DNA from: Amphritea sp.
GTDB taxonomy: Bacteria; Pseudomonadota; Gammaproteobacteria; Pseudomonadales; Balneatricaceae
Length of the DNA: 64,000 bases
Assembly (NCBI RefSeq): GCF_016744155.1
Contig: NZ_JADGEW010000010.1
Coordinates: 26,410-90,409, forward strand
Direction of reading: 5' to 3'
Shown here: piece after piece, positions 25,417-34,526 of the stretch
How positions within the stretch are numbered: the first letter of the stretch is position 1
How the letters are laid out: the number at the start of each line of letters is the position of its first letter
Notes under the pieces: generated by a model
What the model was told of the DNA's origin: nothing
What the model saw: only the letters and a program-made list of their open reading frames with translations
Database searches by the model: none
Translations under genes and position numbers: made by a program

Positions 25417-26805
25417 ATGCCTTTAAATCGTCGAGAATTTCTGAGGCTTGCTGCAACAGGCTTATGCGCTTTACCGCTGGGTATTCAGGCAAGAATTGTC
25501 TATGCAGGAGACAGAATTGAACTTGTCTTGCAGGCGGAACAGAGTAATTGGCTTGGTGATCAGTATCACCCCATTGATTTGTGGGGAATGGATCAGAAAG
25601 TACTGAGGCTGAAACAGAATCAGGCGGTAGAGATTGTTGTTAAAAACGAGCTTCCGGAAGCAACTAGTTTACATTGGCATGGCCTGCGTATAGAAAATGC
25701 CATGGATGGTGTCAGTGGCCTAACCCAACGAGCTATTAATCCTGGTGAGGAGTTCGTATATCGTTTTACGCCTCAAGATGCGGGTACATTCTGGGCGCAT
25801 ACCCATCATAATACTTATCAACAGCTTGCTCGGGGTCTCTATATACCAATGATTGTAGAGGAGAGCTCTCCCGTTTCTGTAGATCAGGATCATCTTTTGG
25901 TGCTAGATGATTGGCGGCTCAATAAAGGAGGGCAACTGGATCTTGAATCTTTAGGCAATATGCACGAGTGGTCGCACGGCGGTCGAATGGGAAATGTATT
26001 AACAATTAACCGTCAGTTCCAGCCCAGAATCCAGGTCAGTGCAGGAACTAGAGTACGCTTACGAATATTGAATGCGGCAAATTCCAGAGTTATGGCTGTT
26101 GAACTGCCTGAAACCAGCGCATGGATCTTAGCTAAAGATGGTCAACCCCTGAAAGTACCTGTAGTGCTACAAGGTTCACTTATTCTAGCGCCAGCGGAAC
26201 GTTATGATCTCATCGTTGATATTCCTGCTGAATGGAAGGGAGAAGTACCTATCTATGAGGTAAGCACCGAACAGCGTTTTGCTGGGGCGTACTGGTACGT
26301 GTCCGCAAGTAATGCCCTGATTGGGCGCAGCCCACCGACTCGGTTGCCAAGCAATCCAATGCCTCAGCTTTCTAAGAAAAAACCATCGCAATCGATACAG
26401 CTGAAGATGGAGGGCGGAGCGATGGGAGGTTTACGCAAAGCGGTTTATCAGACTCAAAGCATGGAAGTAAGAGAGCTCATTCAACATAAACAAATTTGGG
26501 CCCTAAATGGTGTCGCGAATCTTCCTGATAAGCCTTTGCTCAGTGCCAAAACGGGAGATTTAATTGAGATTGAAATAATCAATAACACTCGGTGGCCCCA
26601 TGGAATGCATTTGCACGGACATCACTTTCAAGCAGATTCAGCCCGTTACATCGAAGGATTATGGCATGACACATTATTGATGGAGCAAGGTGAGAAAACA
26701 GTGATTAGCTTTCAGGCAGAGGAACCAGGAAAGTGGTTATTACATTGCCATATGATTGAGCATCAGGCTGCTGGAATGGTTACGTGGTTTGAAGTGACAA
26801 CATGA
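25417..26805 (+). CDS. CueO-like multicopper oxidase
   Basis: The 462-residue periplasmic oxidase starts with a Tat signal (NRREFLRLAATG). It carries all four copper motifs: HWHG, FWAHTHH, the HGMHLHGHHF variant of HPxHLHG, and HCHMIEHQAAGM. It is shorter than CopA at 11587 and has no Met-rich insert, so it is a separate oxidase type closer to CueO/SufI-like two- or three-domain enzymes. ATG 25417 is favoured over 25414 by AGGAA spacing. It ends the operon that starts at the CueR-type promoter 21523. Confidence 0.88.
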   Translation: MPLNRREFLRLAATGLCALPLGIQARIVYAGDRIELVLQAEQSNWLGDQYHPIDLWGMDQKVLRLKQNQAVEIVVKNELPEATSLHWHGLRIENAMDGVSGLTQRAINPGEEFVYRFTPQDAGTFWAHTHHNTYQQLARGLYIPMIVEESSPVSVDQDHLLVLDDWRLNKGGQLDLESLGNMHEWSHGGRMGNVLTINRQFQPRIQVSAGTRVRLRILNAANSRVMAVELPETSAWILAKDGQPLKVPVVLQGSLILAPAERYDLIVDIPAEWKGEVPIYEVSTEQRFAGAYWYVSASNALIGRSPPTRLPSNPMPQLSKKKPSQSIQLKMEGGAMGGLRKAVYQTQSMEVRELIQHKQIWALNGVANLPDKPLLSAKTGDLIEIEIINNTRWPHGMHLHGHHFQADSARYIEGLWHDTLLMEQGEKTVISFQAEEPGKWLLHCHMIEHQAAGMVTWFEVTT

Positions 26806-27198
26806 TAGTGGGTAAAGGTTTAGTCGTTGAACTAAGGCAGATATCTGTGTGGATATAAAGGTTTCCTATGGCACATGCTTGGTGGAGGTAGATAGTTTTT
26901 AGCTAGTAAGCTTGGCTAAATAGTTTGTGTTTTATGTCATTTTCAATGTTTTCCATAATTGCGGGTAAAACAACAAGACTGACATAGAACAAAGTCTGTC
27001 GATAAATTTGTAAAGCCTGCCTATTGGCTAAAGATTTACTGACATCTATTTATAAGGGTGTGCTGCCGATCTTGTAAGCCCGAATTCCATGCTAAACCAC
27101 AAGGTGACTATAGCAACTCATGAGAGATTTAATGCCCAAATTCAGTGTGTAACTACAGACCTGTTTCGACTGTACTAACAATAATATTGGATTCATGC
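26806..27198. other. Intergenic region upstream of merR, no gene seen
   Basis: About 390 bp between the multicopper oxidase and the CueR-type promoter. No open frame with a ribosome site and no repeat was identified here. Confidence 0.5.
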
Positions 27199-27230
27199 TT
27201 GACCTGTGTGTTGCTCATAGGTTCTACACT
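27199..27230 (+). promoter_or_regulatory. MerR-type promoter of merR-copA
   Basis: TTGACC (27199-27204) and TACACT (27225-27230) are separated by 20 bp, with the dyad ACCT...AGGT in the spacer. This overlong spacer is typical of MerR-family promoters. It differs from the CueR-type boxes at 20226, 20324 and 21523 in the arms (no TTCC/GGAA), so affinity may differ. It probably provides autoregulation and drives the ATPase. Confidence 0.6.
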
Positions 27231-27268
27231 GGGGTTAGTTAAGTTAATAGATACAAAGAGTGAAAAGT

Positions 27269-27697
27269 ATGATGAAAGTTAGCGAGCTTGCCAAACAGGC
27301 CGAGGTTACGGCGGATACGGTACGTCACTATTCACGAGTCGGGCTTCTCAAGCCAGTGCGTAATCCTGACAATGGCTATCAACTCTATGATGCAACCGCT
27401 CTCAAGCACCTGCGCTTTATTCTTAAAGCGCGGTTACTGGGTTTTAGCCTGCAGGACATTGAAATAATAGTACACCACGAGCACCGTGAAACATCCCCTT
27501 GCTCAACGGTTCGAAGTTTGATGGCAAGTCACCTGCCGAAGGTTCGTGGTCAGATTGCCGAGCTGCAGCAACAATTGACACGAATGGAGCAAGCTATGCT
27601 GGCTTGGGAGGAGATGCCCGATGGGGAGCCCGACGATGATGCGATCTGCCCGCTGATTGAACATTGGAATAACCAGGAGGAACGAAATCATGGCTGA
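27269..27697 (+). CDS. MerR-family metal-responsive regulator (CueR-like, atypical metal site)
   Basis: MerR proteins bend overlong promoters when metal binds. The 142-residue protein has the winged-helix domain ([29 protein letters not shown]) and a dimerisation helix. Metal-site region: Cys78 lies at the position used by divalent-metal sensors such as ZntR/MerR. The CueR C-x7-C loop is changed: Met116 stands where the first Cys is expected and Cys127 is kept ([11 protein letters not shown]). ATG 27269 fits AAAGAG better than GTG 27260. Its end overlaps the ATPase start by eight bases. Copper is likely from context, but the site is unusual. Confidence 0.8.
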   Translation: MMKVSELAKQAEVTADTVRHYSRVGLLKPVRNPDNGYQLYDATALKHLRFILKARLLGFSLQDIEIIVHHEHRETSPCSTVRSLMASHLPKVRGQIAELQQQLTRMEQAMLAWEEMPDGEPDDDAICPLIEHWNNQEERNHG

Positions 27698-30524
27698 AGT
27701 AAAATGTCCCCATCTAATTACGTTGTCTCTGGAAGGGGTGAGTTGCAACGGGTGCGTTAACAAGATCCGAAAATTACTGCAGGCGTCTGATCCTGAAGCT
27801 GAGATTAGCGTTGATCTGGATAGCAAAATCGCTCAGATTAATTCGTTGTTGAGCACCGAACAGATCATATCGTGCATTGAGGAGCTGGAATACCAGGCCT
27901 ATCCAGTGTTGCCAACCGTACAGCAGTTTCAAGTTGAGGGAATCAAATGCAATGGTTGCCTAAATAAGATCCGTAAAGCCCTTGGTGAACTAGATCAAGA
28001 GGTTGAAGTTGAAGCCGATTTCGAGGCTAAGACCTTAGTCGTTACCAGCCTATTGAGTTTGCCGCAACTGATCGATGAGGTCTCGGCGCTGGGTTATGGT
28101 ATCGAGCCCTTTCTTCAGTCAAAAAATGCACAGTCAGTGAATGGCTTGCCAGAGACTGCCTCATCTTCGGTCAATGGTCAGGTTGAAAACAAGCTACAAC
28201 CAACAGCACCGCCCATTCAGTCTGAAGCGTCAGTCAGTGCTTCTGCATCCGCTCAGAAGCTGGAAACAGGCGAGCAACAGATTCATCTATCTTTAGAGGG
28301 AATGACCTGCGCCAGTTGTGTTAAGAGTGTTGAAAATGCTCTCAATTCAGTAGCGGGTGTCGCCCGGGTGGATGTTAACTTTGGTAGTCGTAGTGCCCTG
28401 GTTGCTGGCGATGTGAGTGCGCAAGCCCTTATACAGGCTGCTGAAAGTGCAGGTTATGGAGCCAGCGAAGTGCTCGATCCTGAACAGGCCGAACAGCAGA
28501 AAGAAGCCAATGAGGCCGCCGAGTATAAGAGCAAAATCATCAATACGGTGATCGGGTTAGGTTTAGGCGTACCACTCATGATCACCAGTCTGGTGCATGA
28601 CATGAGCGTCTCCTCAAGCGGGGAGCGTGCCATCTGGGGTTTGGTGGGTCTGCTGACACTGGCGGTGCTGCTGACCGCTGGCCGTCATTTCTATATAGGC
28701 GCCTGGAAATCCTTCACCCACCATAACGCCAATATGGATACGCTGATCGCCACCGGTACTGGCGCAGCCTGGCTTTACTCCATGGTGGTGGTGATCGCTC
28801 CTGAGATACTGCCGGAAACGGCTCGCGGTCTCTACTTTGAAGCGGCGGCGATGATTATTGGTCTGATTAACCTTGGTCAGGCGATGGAACTCAAAGCCCG
28901 AGGACGTACCAGCCAGGCAATCAAACGGTTATTGGACTTACGTACTAAGACTGCTCACGTCTTTAGAAACGGCGAATTCGTGCAGCTACCCATTGATCAA
29001 GTGCAGCAGGATGATCTGATACAGGTCCGTCCCGGCGAACAAATTCCAGTTGATGGGGAAGTGACAGAAGGCCGCAGTACATTGGATGAATCGATGCTGA
29101 CGGGCGAGCCAATGCCAGTGAAGAAAACGGTGGGGGATGAAGTATCCGCCGGAACTCTGAATCGCAGCGGCGCATTGACCTTTAAGGCCACCCGCATAGG
29201 TAAAGCGACTGTATTGGCGCAGATTATCGAAATGGTCCGCAAGGCCCAAAATAGTAAACCGCCGATTAGCCGGTTAGCTGATCAGATTTCATCAATCTTC
29301 GTGCCGGTGGTGTTGTTGATCGCGGTCTCTACCGCACTAATTTGGTACAATTTCGGTCCCGAGCCGCAGATAGTTTATATGCTGGTGACCGCCACTACGG
29401 TACTCATCATCGCATGTCCCTGTGCGTTGGGGCTGGCAACGCCGATCTCCACTATGATCGGTGTAGGCAAGGCGGCTGAACATGGCATCTTGATTCGTAA
29501 CGGCGAGGCGCTGCAAAAAGCCAGTCGCCTGACCTATGTAGTAGTGGATAAGACGGGTACCCTTACAGCCGGGCAGCCAGAGGTTACCGATGCACAGTAC
29601 TACGGAAACCTCGGCGAGCAGCGCACGCTGGCGCTGGTCCATACACTGGAAAATCGTTCGGAGCATCCCCTTGGTGAAGCTCTGGTTGCCTACGCTAAGT
29701 CGGAAGCCACTGACTTGAATCTAAGCAACTTCCAAGCGCTGTCTGGTATGGGGCTGAAGGCAGTGATTGAGGGTCAGGACATTTTGATCGGTAATCCTCG
29801 CTTTATGGCGCAGGAGAGTATTGATATTGAGTCATCGAAAGACTTGGCAACAGGCTGGGAACAACAGGCACGCACCGTAGTTTATATGGCTATCGACGGG
29901 CAGTTGAGTGCGCTGTTTGGAATTGCTGATCCGCTCAAATCTGATGCACTGGCTGCCATCCAGCGATTGCAACACGACGGCGTCAAAGTACTTATGTTGA
30001 CTGGTGATAACCGGGCAACAGCTGCGGCTGTGGCTCAGGCGACTGGTATTGACGATTTTAAAGCGGAATTGATGCCCGAAGATAAACTTGCTGAGATACG
30101 AAGATTACAGGCACAGGGTGAAATCGTCGGGATGGCCGGCGACGGTATCAATGATGCCCCAGCTTTGTCTCAAGCTGATGTGGGGTTTGCAATAGGGTCC
30201 GGGACAGACGTGGCGATCGAGAGTTCCGATATCACCTTGATGCGCGGATCTTTGCATGGCATCGCTGACGCTATCGAACTGAGCCGAGCCACTCTGAAAA
30301 ATATCAAGCAGAATCTGTGGGGCGCGTTTGCTTATAACTCGTTGGGGATTCCGATAGCGGCTGGCTTGCTCTTTCCTGTCACTGGACTGCTGCTTAATCC
30401 GGTCATTGCCGGTATAGCGATGTCACTCTCTTCCGTGACAGTAGTCAGCAACGCCAACCGGTTGCGTTTTTTTCAATCCAGTCGTAATGAGAGTGTAGAA
30501 ATGAAGAGGGAGGTGCAATCATGA
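27690..30524 (+). CDS. copA: P1B-type copper-exporting ATPase
   Basis: This ATPase pumps Cu+ (or Ag+) out of the cytoplasm. The 944 residues hold three HMA domains: Cys19 (CNGCVNK), Cys87 (CNGCLNK) and Cys207 (CASCVKS). A linker runs at about 135-195. The ATPase core follows, with CPC at about 576 (IACPCALG), DKTGT at about 620 and GDGIND at about 818. TM7-8 signatures [10 protein letters not shown] and [12 protein letters not shown] assign the Cu+ (P1B-1) class. The first two HMA domains have CNGC instead of the usual CxSC. ATG 27690 follows AGGAGG and overlaps merR by eight bases. Confidence 0.93.
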   Translation: MAEVKCPHLITLSLEGVSCNGCVNKIRKLLQASDPEAEISVDLDSKIAQINSLLSTEQIISCIEELEYQAYPVLPTVQQFQVEGIKCNGCLNKIRKALGELDQEVEVEADFEAKTLVVTSLLSLPQLIDEVSALGYGIEPFLQSKNAQSVNGLPETASSSVNGQVENKLQPTAPPIQSEASVSASASAQKLETGEQQIHLSLEGMTCASCVKSVENALNSVAGVARVDVNFGSRSALVAGDVSAQALIQAAESAGYGASEVLDPEQAEQQKEANEAAEYKSKIINTVIGLGLGVPLMITSLVHDMSVSSSGERAIWGLVGLLTLAVLLTAGRHFYIGAWKSFTHHNANMDTLIATGTGAAWLYSMVVVIAPEILPETARGLYFEAAAMIIGLINLGQAMELKARGRTSQAIKRLLDLRTKTAHVFRNGEFVQLPIDQVQQDDLIQVRPGEQIPVDGEVTEGRSTLDESMLTGEPMPVKKTVGDEVSAGTLNRSGALTFKATRIGKATVLAQIIEMVRKAQNSKPPISRLADQISSIFVPVVLLIAVSTALIWYNFGPEPQIVYMLVTATTVLIIACPCALGLATPISTMIGVGKAAEHGILIRNGEALQKASRLTYVVVDKTGTLTAGQPEVTDAQYYGNLGEQRTLALVHTLENRSEHPLGEALVAYAKSEATDLNLSNFQALSGMGLKAVIEGQDILIGNPRFMAQESIDIESSKDLATGWEQQARTVVYMAIDGQLSALFGIADPLKSDALAAIQRLQHDGVKVLMLTGDNRATAAAVAQATGIDDFKAELMPEDKLAEIRRLQAQGEIVGMAGDGINDAPALSQADVGFAIGSGTDVAIESSDITLMRGSLHGIADAIELSRATLKNIKQNLWGAFAYNSLGIPIAAGLLFPVTGLLLNPVIAGIAMSLSSVTVVSNANRLRFFQSSRNESVEMKREVQS

Positions 30525-30892
30525 TCACGCTGATAGTCAACGTTTCAGGTGTGCTACTTATGGCTGCAATCGTTTGGTGGTTCTGGCTTTATCGGCCGGG
30601 CCTTGCAGCCCAGCCCGATGCCGTAGGCATTGTACAAATCACAGTAGCAAACGGGGTTTATAGCCCAGATCATATCAGCGTGCCTGTTAACCACCCAACG
30701 ACATTGCGTTTTTTGCGTAAAGATTCATCTGCTTGCGCTTCCACGGTTATCTTTGAAGAGCTAGGTATAAGTGCCGAATTGCCATTAGGTGAGGCTAAGG
30801 AGGTTGTCATTACACCCGTGGCTCCTGGTCATTACAGCTTCAGTTGCCCGATGAAGATGTATCGCGGCAGTCTGGAGGTCAAGGATGAATAA
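30521..30892 (+). CDS. Membrane-anchored cupredoxin-like protein
   Basis: The 123-residue protein has one N-terminal membrane helix (residues 5-27) and a cupredoxin-like domain of about 90 residues. Candidate ligands are SACASTV and the C-terminal SCPMKMYRG, which resembles the Cys-x-Met end of cupredoxins. It overlaps the ATPase gene by four bases, so it is co-translated. It may receive Cu+ exported by the ATPase on the periplasmic face; that is inference from position. Confidence 0.7.
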   Translation: MITLIVNVSGVLLMAAIVWWFWLYRPGLAAQPDAVGIVQITVANGVYSPDHISVPVNHPTTLRFLRKDSSACASTVIFEELGISAELPLGEAKEVVITPVAPGHYSFSCPMKMYRGSLEVKDE

Positions 30893-30936
30893 AAAAATGA
30901 GCCATAGCAGGGTTTAATCAGTTTTTAATTAATTCT

Positions 30937-30984
30937 GGTCAAGCAGTAAAGGATTGATGCCTTAAGCTTGACCGGCTTTTTAGT
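30937..30984 (+). terminator. Terminator of merR-copA-cupredoxin operon
   Basis: GGTCAAGC and GCTTGACC are complementary 8-bp arms about 45 bp after the stop, and the right arm is followed by GGCTTTTTAG. Confidence 0.55.
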
Positions 30985-31309
30985 TGTTTCCTGCTGATGG
31001 AACATCACTAGTATCTAGGGAACCTGCGATTAAGTCAGTTATCCATTCTGAATATGCGATTCTCTGCTTAAAACAGCAAAAAATACTCTTGTTCGTTGCT
31101 GCTTTTGCATACTTACATACCAATTCCTTGGCATGCAGGCGCACTAGCCCTATGTTCTTATCATCTGACTTACTCTGACGATATTGGCTAGCGCAAAAAG
31201 CGTTGCCAGCCTACCGTCATTCTTCCTTTATCCCCGATATCTCATTTTGGTAAATCCAAACTGGACTTTTTAATTCTGAAGGGGTGTTCGACCTTGGCTC
31301 GAATACTGG
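30985..31309. other. Intergenic region, no gene seen
   Basis: This stretch carries an imperfect inverted repeat CTAGCC (31144-31149) / GGCTAG (31186-31191) and a spurious short frame at 30984-31178 without a ribosome site. No gene was recognised. Confidence 0.45.
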
Positions 31310-31378
31310 TTTTGATGGGTAACCCCCTGCTGAAGAAACTCCTGTTTTATCTTCATCTTCCACAACCGGTCTTTTCAT
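31310..31378 (-). pseudogene. copR 5'-end remnant, second copy
   Basis: On the minus strand from ATG 31378 the reading is [13 protein letters not shown], matching copR ([15 protein letters not shown]) in protein and DNA, then a TTTCTTCAGCAGGGGG segment that still aligns before the similarity fades. The CopR-like box upstream is also preserved (31427-31460). This is a second decayed copy of the copR promoter and gene start. Confidence 0.75.
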
Positions 31379-31426
31379 AACACACCTATGTTTTGAGTGA
31401 ATATAAAACATATAAGCAGTATTAAA

Positions 31427-31460
31427 TGAAAATAACAAAAATGTAATCCCCATGTAAGCT
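31427..31460. promoter_or_regulatory. CopR-like box upstream of the beta-propeller gene
   Basis: On the minus strand GCTTACATGGGG, ATTACATTTTTGTTAT and TTTCATTT align with the box at 15567-15600. The orientation puts the gene at 31630 on the side occupied by the leftward operons at the other boxes. Confidence 0.6.
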
Positions 31461-31629
31461 CGATAAAAGGTGCGGTGTATACAATGATTCAATAAATTAA
31501 AAAAAAGTTTATTACATCAGCTTGGAACTCAGCAATGAAAGTCAAAAATATTATTATCGGCGCGGATTACCAGCCTGCCAAAAAAAAAAGCGCTCTGATT
31601 CAAAAGTTTTTTTAATATAGGAATCTACC

Positions 31630-32631
31630 ATGAAGACTACAAGAACTAAGCAAACCTCCTTTATGCTGATCGGCCTTTTCAGCAGTTTTTACTCTCTATC
31701 CTCTATTTCTGCCCCAACAGTATATATCCCATTAGGATCAGGAAACGGAATAGCAGCAGTAGATGCTGCGACAGATAAGGTCATCGAACACTTTACTGGT
31801 GTTAAAAATCCTCATGGTTTGGTAGCAACACAGGATGGAGAGTACCTGTTGGCTGGAAGTATTAATGAGGATGCCGAGAAAACCAAGGCCGGTGAAGAAA
31901 ATAACAGTAGCCTATTTCTCGTACACCCAGCTCATGGTCATGTGATGCAGACAATTCCTGTAGCGGGTTGGTCTCACCATCAGGCCATTACACCGGATGG
32001 GCGCTATGTGCTTTCAACACACCCAACACGTAACCACGTCAGTGTGGTGGATGTACAGCGTGGTTCACAGATAAAGCTTATACCAACAAACAATGGTCCC
32101 TACTATATATTGGTGACCCGTGATGGTAAAAGGGCTTACGTGAGTAATAGCGGAGCCAGCACCGTTCAGGAAATTAATACCGAAAACTGGACTGTAACTC
32201 GAACAATCAATGCAGGCCCGTCACCTGAACACATGGTGTTATCAAAAGACGAAAATGTGCTTTATGTTAACAATTCTCGCAAGGGCACCCTTTCTCTCAT
32301 TCCACTAAATGCACCTGAAGACCGGCAGGAGGTCAGTATTGCAGAGAGCTTGCATGGATTAGATATCAGCGATGATGGAAAACACCTGTTTATCAGCAGC
32401 AAATCTGAAGGAAAGTTGATTGTCTTCACACCTGAGACAGGTGATAAAGTGACTGTACCGCTATCCCCTAATCCCTATCACCTGAATACAATACCAGGCA
32501 CCGGCAAAGTGTATGTTTCCAGTCGCTCTGAACCTACTGTATGGGTAATAGATCAGTCTTCTTTTAAATTGATTAACAGCTTTCAGCTTCCAGCTGGTGA
32601 GGGACACCAGATGAGTATTATCAACCAGTAA
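31630..32631 (+). CDS. Secreted YVTN/YncE-like beta-propeller protein
   Basis: The 333-residue protein has a signal peptide (cleavage near SISAP) and about six or seven propeller blades with YVTN-type repeats (TPDGRYVLSTHP, TRDGKRAYVSNSG, SKDENVLYVNNSRKG, SDDGKHLFISS, GTGKVYVSSRS). It contains several His residues near the blades (GWSHHQ, PEHM, LHGL). It follows a CopR-like box and stands alone. Such propellers bind ligands or partner proteins in the periplasm; no activity can be assigned. Confidence 0.75.
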   Translation: MKTTRTKQTSFMLIGLFSSFYSLSSISAPTVYIPLGSGNGIAAVDAATDKVIEHFTGVKNPHGLVATQDGEYLLAGSINEDAEKTKAGEENNSSLFLVHPAHGHVMQTIPVAGWSHHQAITPDGRYVLSTHPTRNHVSVVDVQRGSQIKLIPTNNGPYYILVTRDGKRAYVSNSGASTVQEINTENWTVTRTINAGPSPEHMVLSKDENVLYVNNSRKGTLSLIPLNAPEDRQEVSIAESLHGLDISDDGKHLFISSKSEGKLIVFTPETGDKVTVPLSPNPYHLNTIPGTGKVYVSSRSEPTVWVIDQSSFKLINSFQLPAGEGHQMSIINQ

Positions 32632-32649
32632 CCTTATAAAACGCTGGCG

Positions 32650-32755
32650 CAGATTAGCCATGTTCCAGCTTCCATCGTTATGTTTCCCGAGGTGTATTGC
32701 CGATTGATTGGGGCAGAGGGTAATGGGTTTTTCGGAGGATGGGTTTGGTGAGTAG
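32650..32755 (+). pseudogene. RAYT 3'-end remnant
   Basis: CAGATTAGCCATGTTCCAGC and the following 100 bases match 730-835 of the left-end transposase with roughly nine differences by eye, ending at the same TGAGTAG stop. The upstream part of the gene is absent. The copy lies in the same orientation as the left one, so the two are direct repeats around the copper island. Confidence 0.85.
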
Positions 32756-32769
32756 AACTTTCTAGAGTT

Positions 32770-32798
32770 GTTGGGGTTCGTGCCTCACCCCAACCTAC
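32770..32798 (-). repeat. REP hairpin at the right end of the island
   Basis: The sequence is the same as the hairpin at 850-878, including the CCTAC foot, and lies the same distance after the RAYT stop. Confidence 0.85.
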
Positions 32799-32841
32799 GT
32801 TCTAACGAGATACTAGAGAGGGTGCGTCGTGAATAGACTGA

Positions 32842-32874
32842 AAAGCCCGGCTGTGATGCGGGGCTTTCTTTTAT
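32842..32874. terminator. Rho-independent terminator, probably bidirectional
   Basis: AAAAGCCCGGC, a short loop and GCGGGGCTTTCTTTT lie between the propeller gene region and the leftward ABC gene. Confidence 0.7.
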
Positions 32875-32900
32875 CTACTTATCAATAAAGTGCAACGCTA

Positions 32901-34334
32901 TTAATTATTGTCAGGCTCTCGTTTTTCCAGTGCCAGATAGTTTTCAATTCCTTTGATCTGGTCTTCCGGGTGATGGTTTACATACAACACCGAGGTTTCA
33001 CTCCCAGCGCAGATTTTTTCAATCAGGGCCAGTACCAGCTGTCGGTTCATATCATCCAGACCCAGGCAAGGCTCATCCAGAATCAGCAGAGGAGGGTGCT
33101 TTACCATCGCTCGGGCGATCAGTAGCAGGCGCTGATCTCCATAAGATAACTTGTTGAACGGGGTATCGGCCCGATCGGACATGCCCAGCAGTGCCAGCCA
33201 TTCATCGGCGATCTTCTTTTGTCGGTCGGTCGCTTTGGTGTACAGGCCGATGCTGTCGTAGAAACCGGAAATAATGACATTACGCAGGCCGGTGCCGACT
33301 TTGTATTCCCACTGCAGGGCGGTAGAAACGTAGCCGATAAATTGTTTTATCTGCCAGATGCTCTCGCCGCTACCGCGCTGAAATCCGAACACAAAAATGT
33401 CGTTAACGTAGCACTGTGGATGGTCACCGGTGATCAGCGATAGCAGGCCGGTTTTGCCGCTACCGTTGGGGCCGCTCAGCTGCCAGTGTTGGTTGCGCTC
33501 GATGGTCCAGTCAAGTGAGTCGATGATCCGGTGGCCATCGTAGGTGATGTTGATGCTGTTCAATTTTACCAGTGGCTGAGTCGGGTCAAGCTTAGGAATC
33601 GCCGTTTCCGGATCTGCTGCCGGTACCGCAAGGTCGGTAGTTTTCAGATGCAGTAGCTGATAAAGCTCGTTGTATGCTTTGGTGTCATTTCGGTCGATCC
33701 GGTGCTGCAGGCGACCATTATCCACATAGGCGATATGGGTGATAAAGTCGGGGAACTCGTCGAAGCGGTTCAACACCATCACCATAGGTACCGTCTCGAC
33801 TAGCGTTGCCAGGTACGCTTGTAACATCTCCAGCGTGTGGGCATCCAGTCCGTCAAAGGGTTCGTCCAGTACCAGCAGGTCAGGCTCGCTGGCCAGCGCA
33901 CGGATTAACATTACCTTGCGTGATTCGCCGGTGGACAGTTTACGAAACGCCCGGTTGACCAGTGCTTGCAGCTGAAACTTCTCAACCAGTTCATCGATCA
34001 GTTGCTGGTTGCTATCACCGGGATTTAGGATCTCATGTACCGGGGTACCTTCGGCGATAACATCCATGATATCGGCGTCATCTTTTTTCAGTTCGGCCTC
34101 GATCAGTTCCGCCTGAGCTTCAAAAGAGACCAGACCGACTTTCGCTGGTATTCCGTCGATGTTGCCGGACAGGTTTTCGCCGGCGCTGGCTAATACTGCC
34201 GCCAGTGCGGATTTACCCGAACCGTTGGCGCCGGTGACGACCCAGTGCTGGCTGTCATCCAGCTGCCAGTTGACCTCTTCTAATTGAAAGCGGTCGTCAA
34301 AGTTAACGGTCAGATTGTCGAGGCGAATGTTCAT
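32901..34334 (-). CDS. modF: ModF-like tandem ABC ATPase
   Basis: The 477-residue protein has two ABC ATPase domains and no membrane part. First domain: Walker A GANGSGKS, signature LSTGESRK, Walker B LLVLDEPF. Second domain: GPNGSGKT, LSYGDQRL, LLILDEPC. This matches ModF/PhrA-type proteins, linked to molybdenum metabolism or photorepair in E. coli without a firm function. ATG 34334 (MNIRLDNL) is chosen over the TTG at 34349. It marks the return to core-like sequence. Confidence 0.75.
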   Translation of the reverse strand: MNIRLDNLTVNFDDRFQLEEVNWQLDDSQHWVVTGANGSGKSALAAVLASAGENLSGNIDGIPAKVGLVSFEAQAELIEAELKKDDADIMDVIAEGTPVHEILNPGDSNQQLIDELVEKFQLQALVNRAFRKLSTGESRKVMLIRALASEPDLLVLDEPFDGLDAHTLEMLQAYLATLVETVPMVMVLNRFDEFPDFITHIAYVDNGRLQHRIDRNDTKAYNELYQLLHLKTTDLAVPAADPETAIPKLDPTQPLVKLNSINITYDGHRIIDSLDWTIERNQHWQLSGPNGSGKTGLLSLITGDHPQCYVNDIFVFGFQRGSGESIWQIKQFIGYVSTALQWEYKVGTGLRNVIISGFYDSIGLYTKATDRQKKIADEWLALLGMSDRADTPFNKLSYGDQRLLLIARAMVKHPPLLILDEPCLGLDDMNRQLVLALIEKICAGSETSVLYVNHHPEDQIKGIENYLALEKREPDNN

Positions 34335-34471
34335 AAGTATTAAGCTCAATTGTTAGCTATCTGATGGCAGCTTGAAGTAGGAGATGTCAAAACACTGATA
34401 AAAGAATTGATGAATAAAAATATATTCGAGCGGTTATCAGTTCTTTTATAAATGCTTCTTAAAATAAGCTT

Positions 34472-34509
34472 AAAAAAAAGGCCAGGCGATTAAGCCCGGC
34501 CTCTTTTTA
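34472..34509. terminator. Terminator of ilvC
   Basis: AAAAAGGCCAGGC, a loop and GCCCGGCCTCTTTTT form a strong stem with A- and T-runs on both sides, 18 bp past the ilvC stop. Confidence 0.8.
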
Positions 34510-34526
34510 AGAAGGACGTATCAAAA

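Noticed and set aside
30984-31178. 64-codon frame after the cupredoxin operon
   Set aside because: No ribosome site, no recognisable domain, and it starts inside a terminator.
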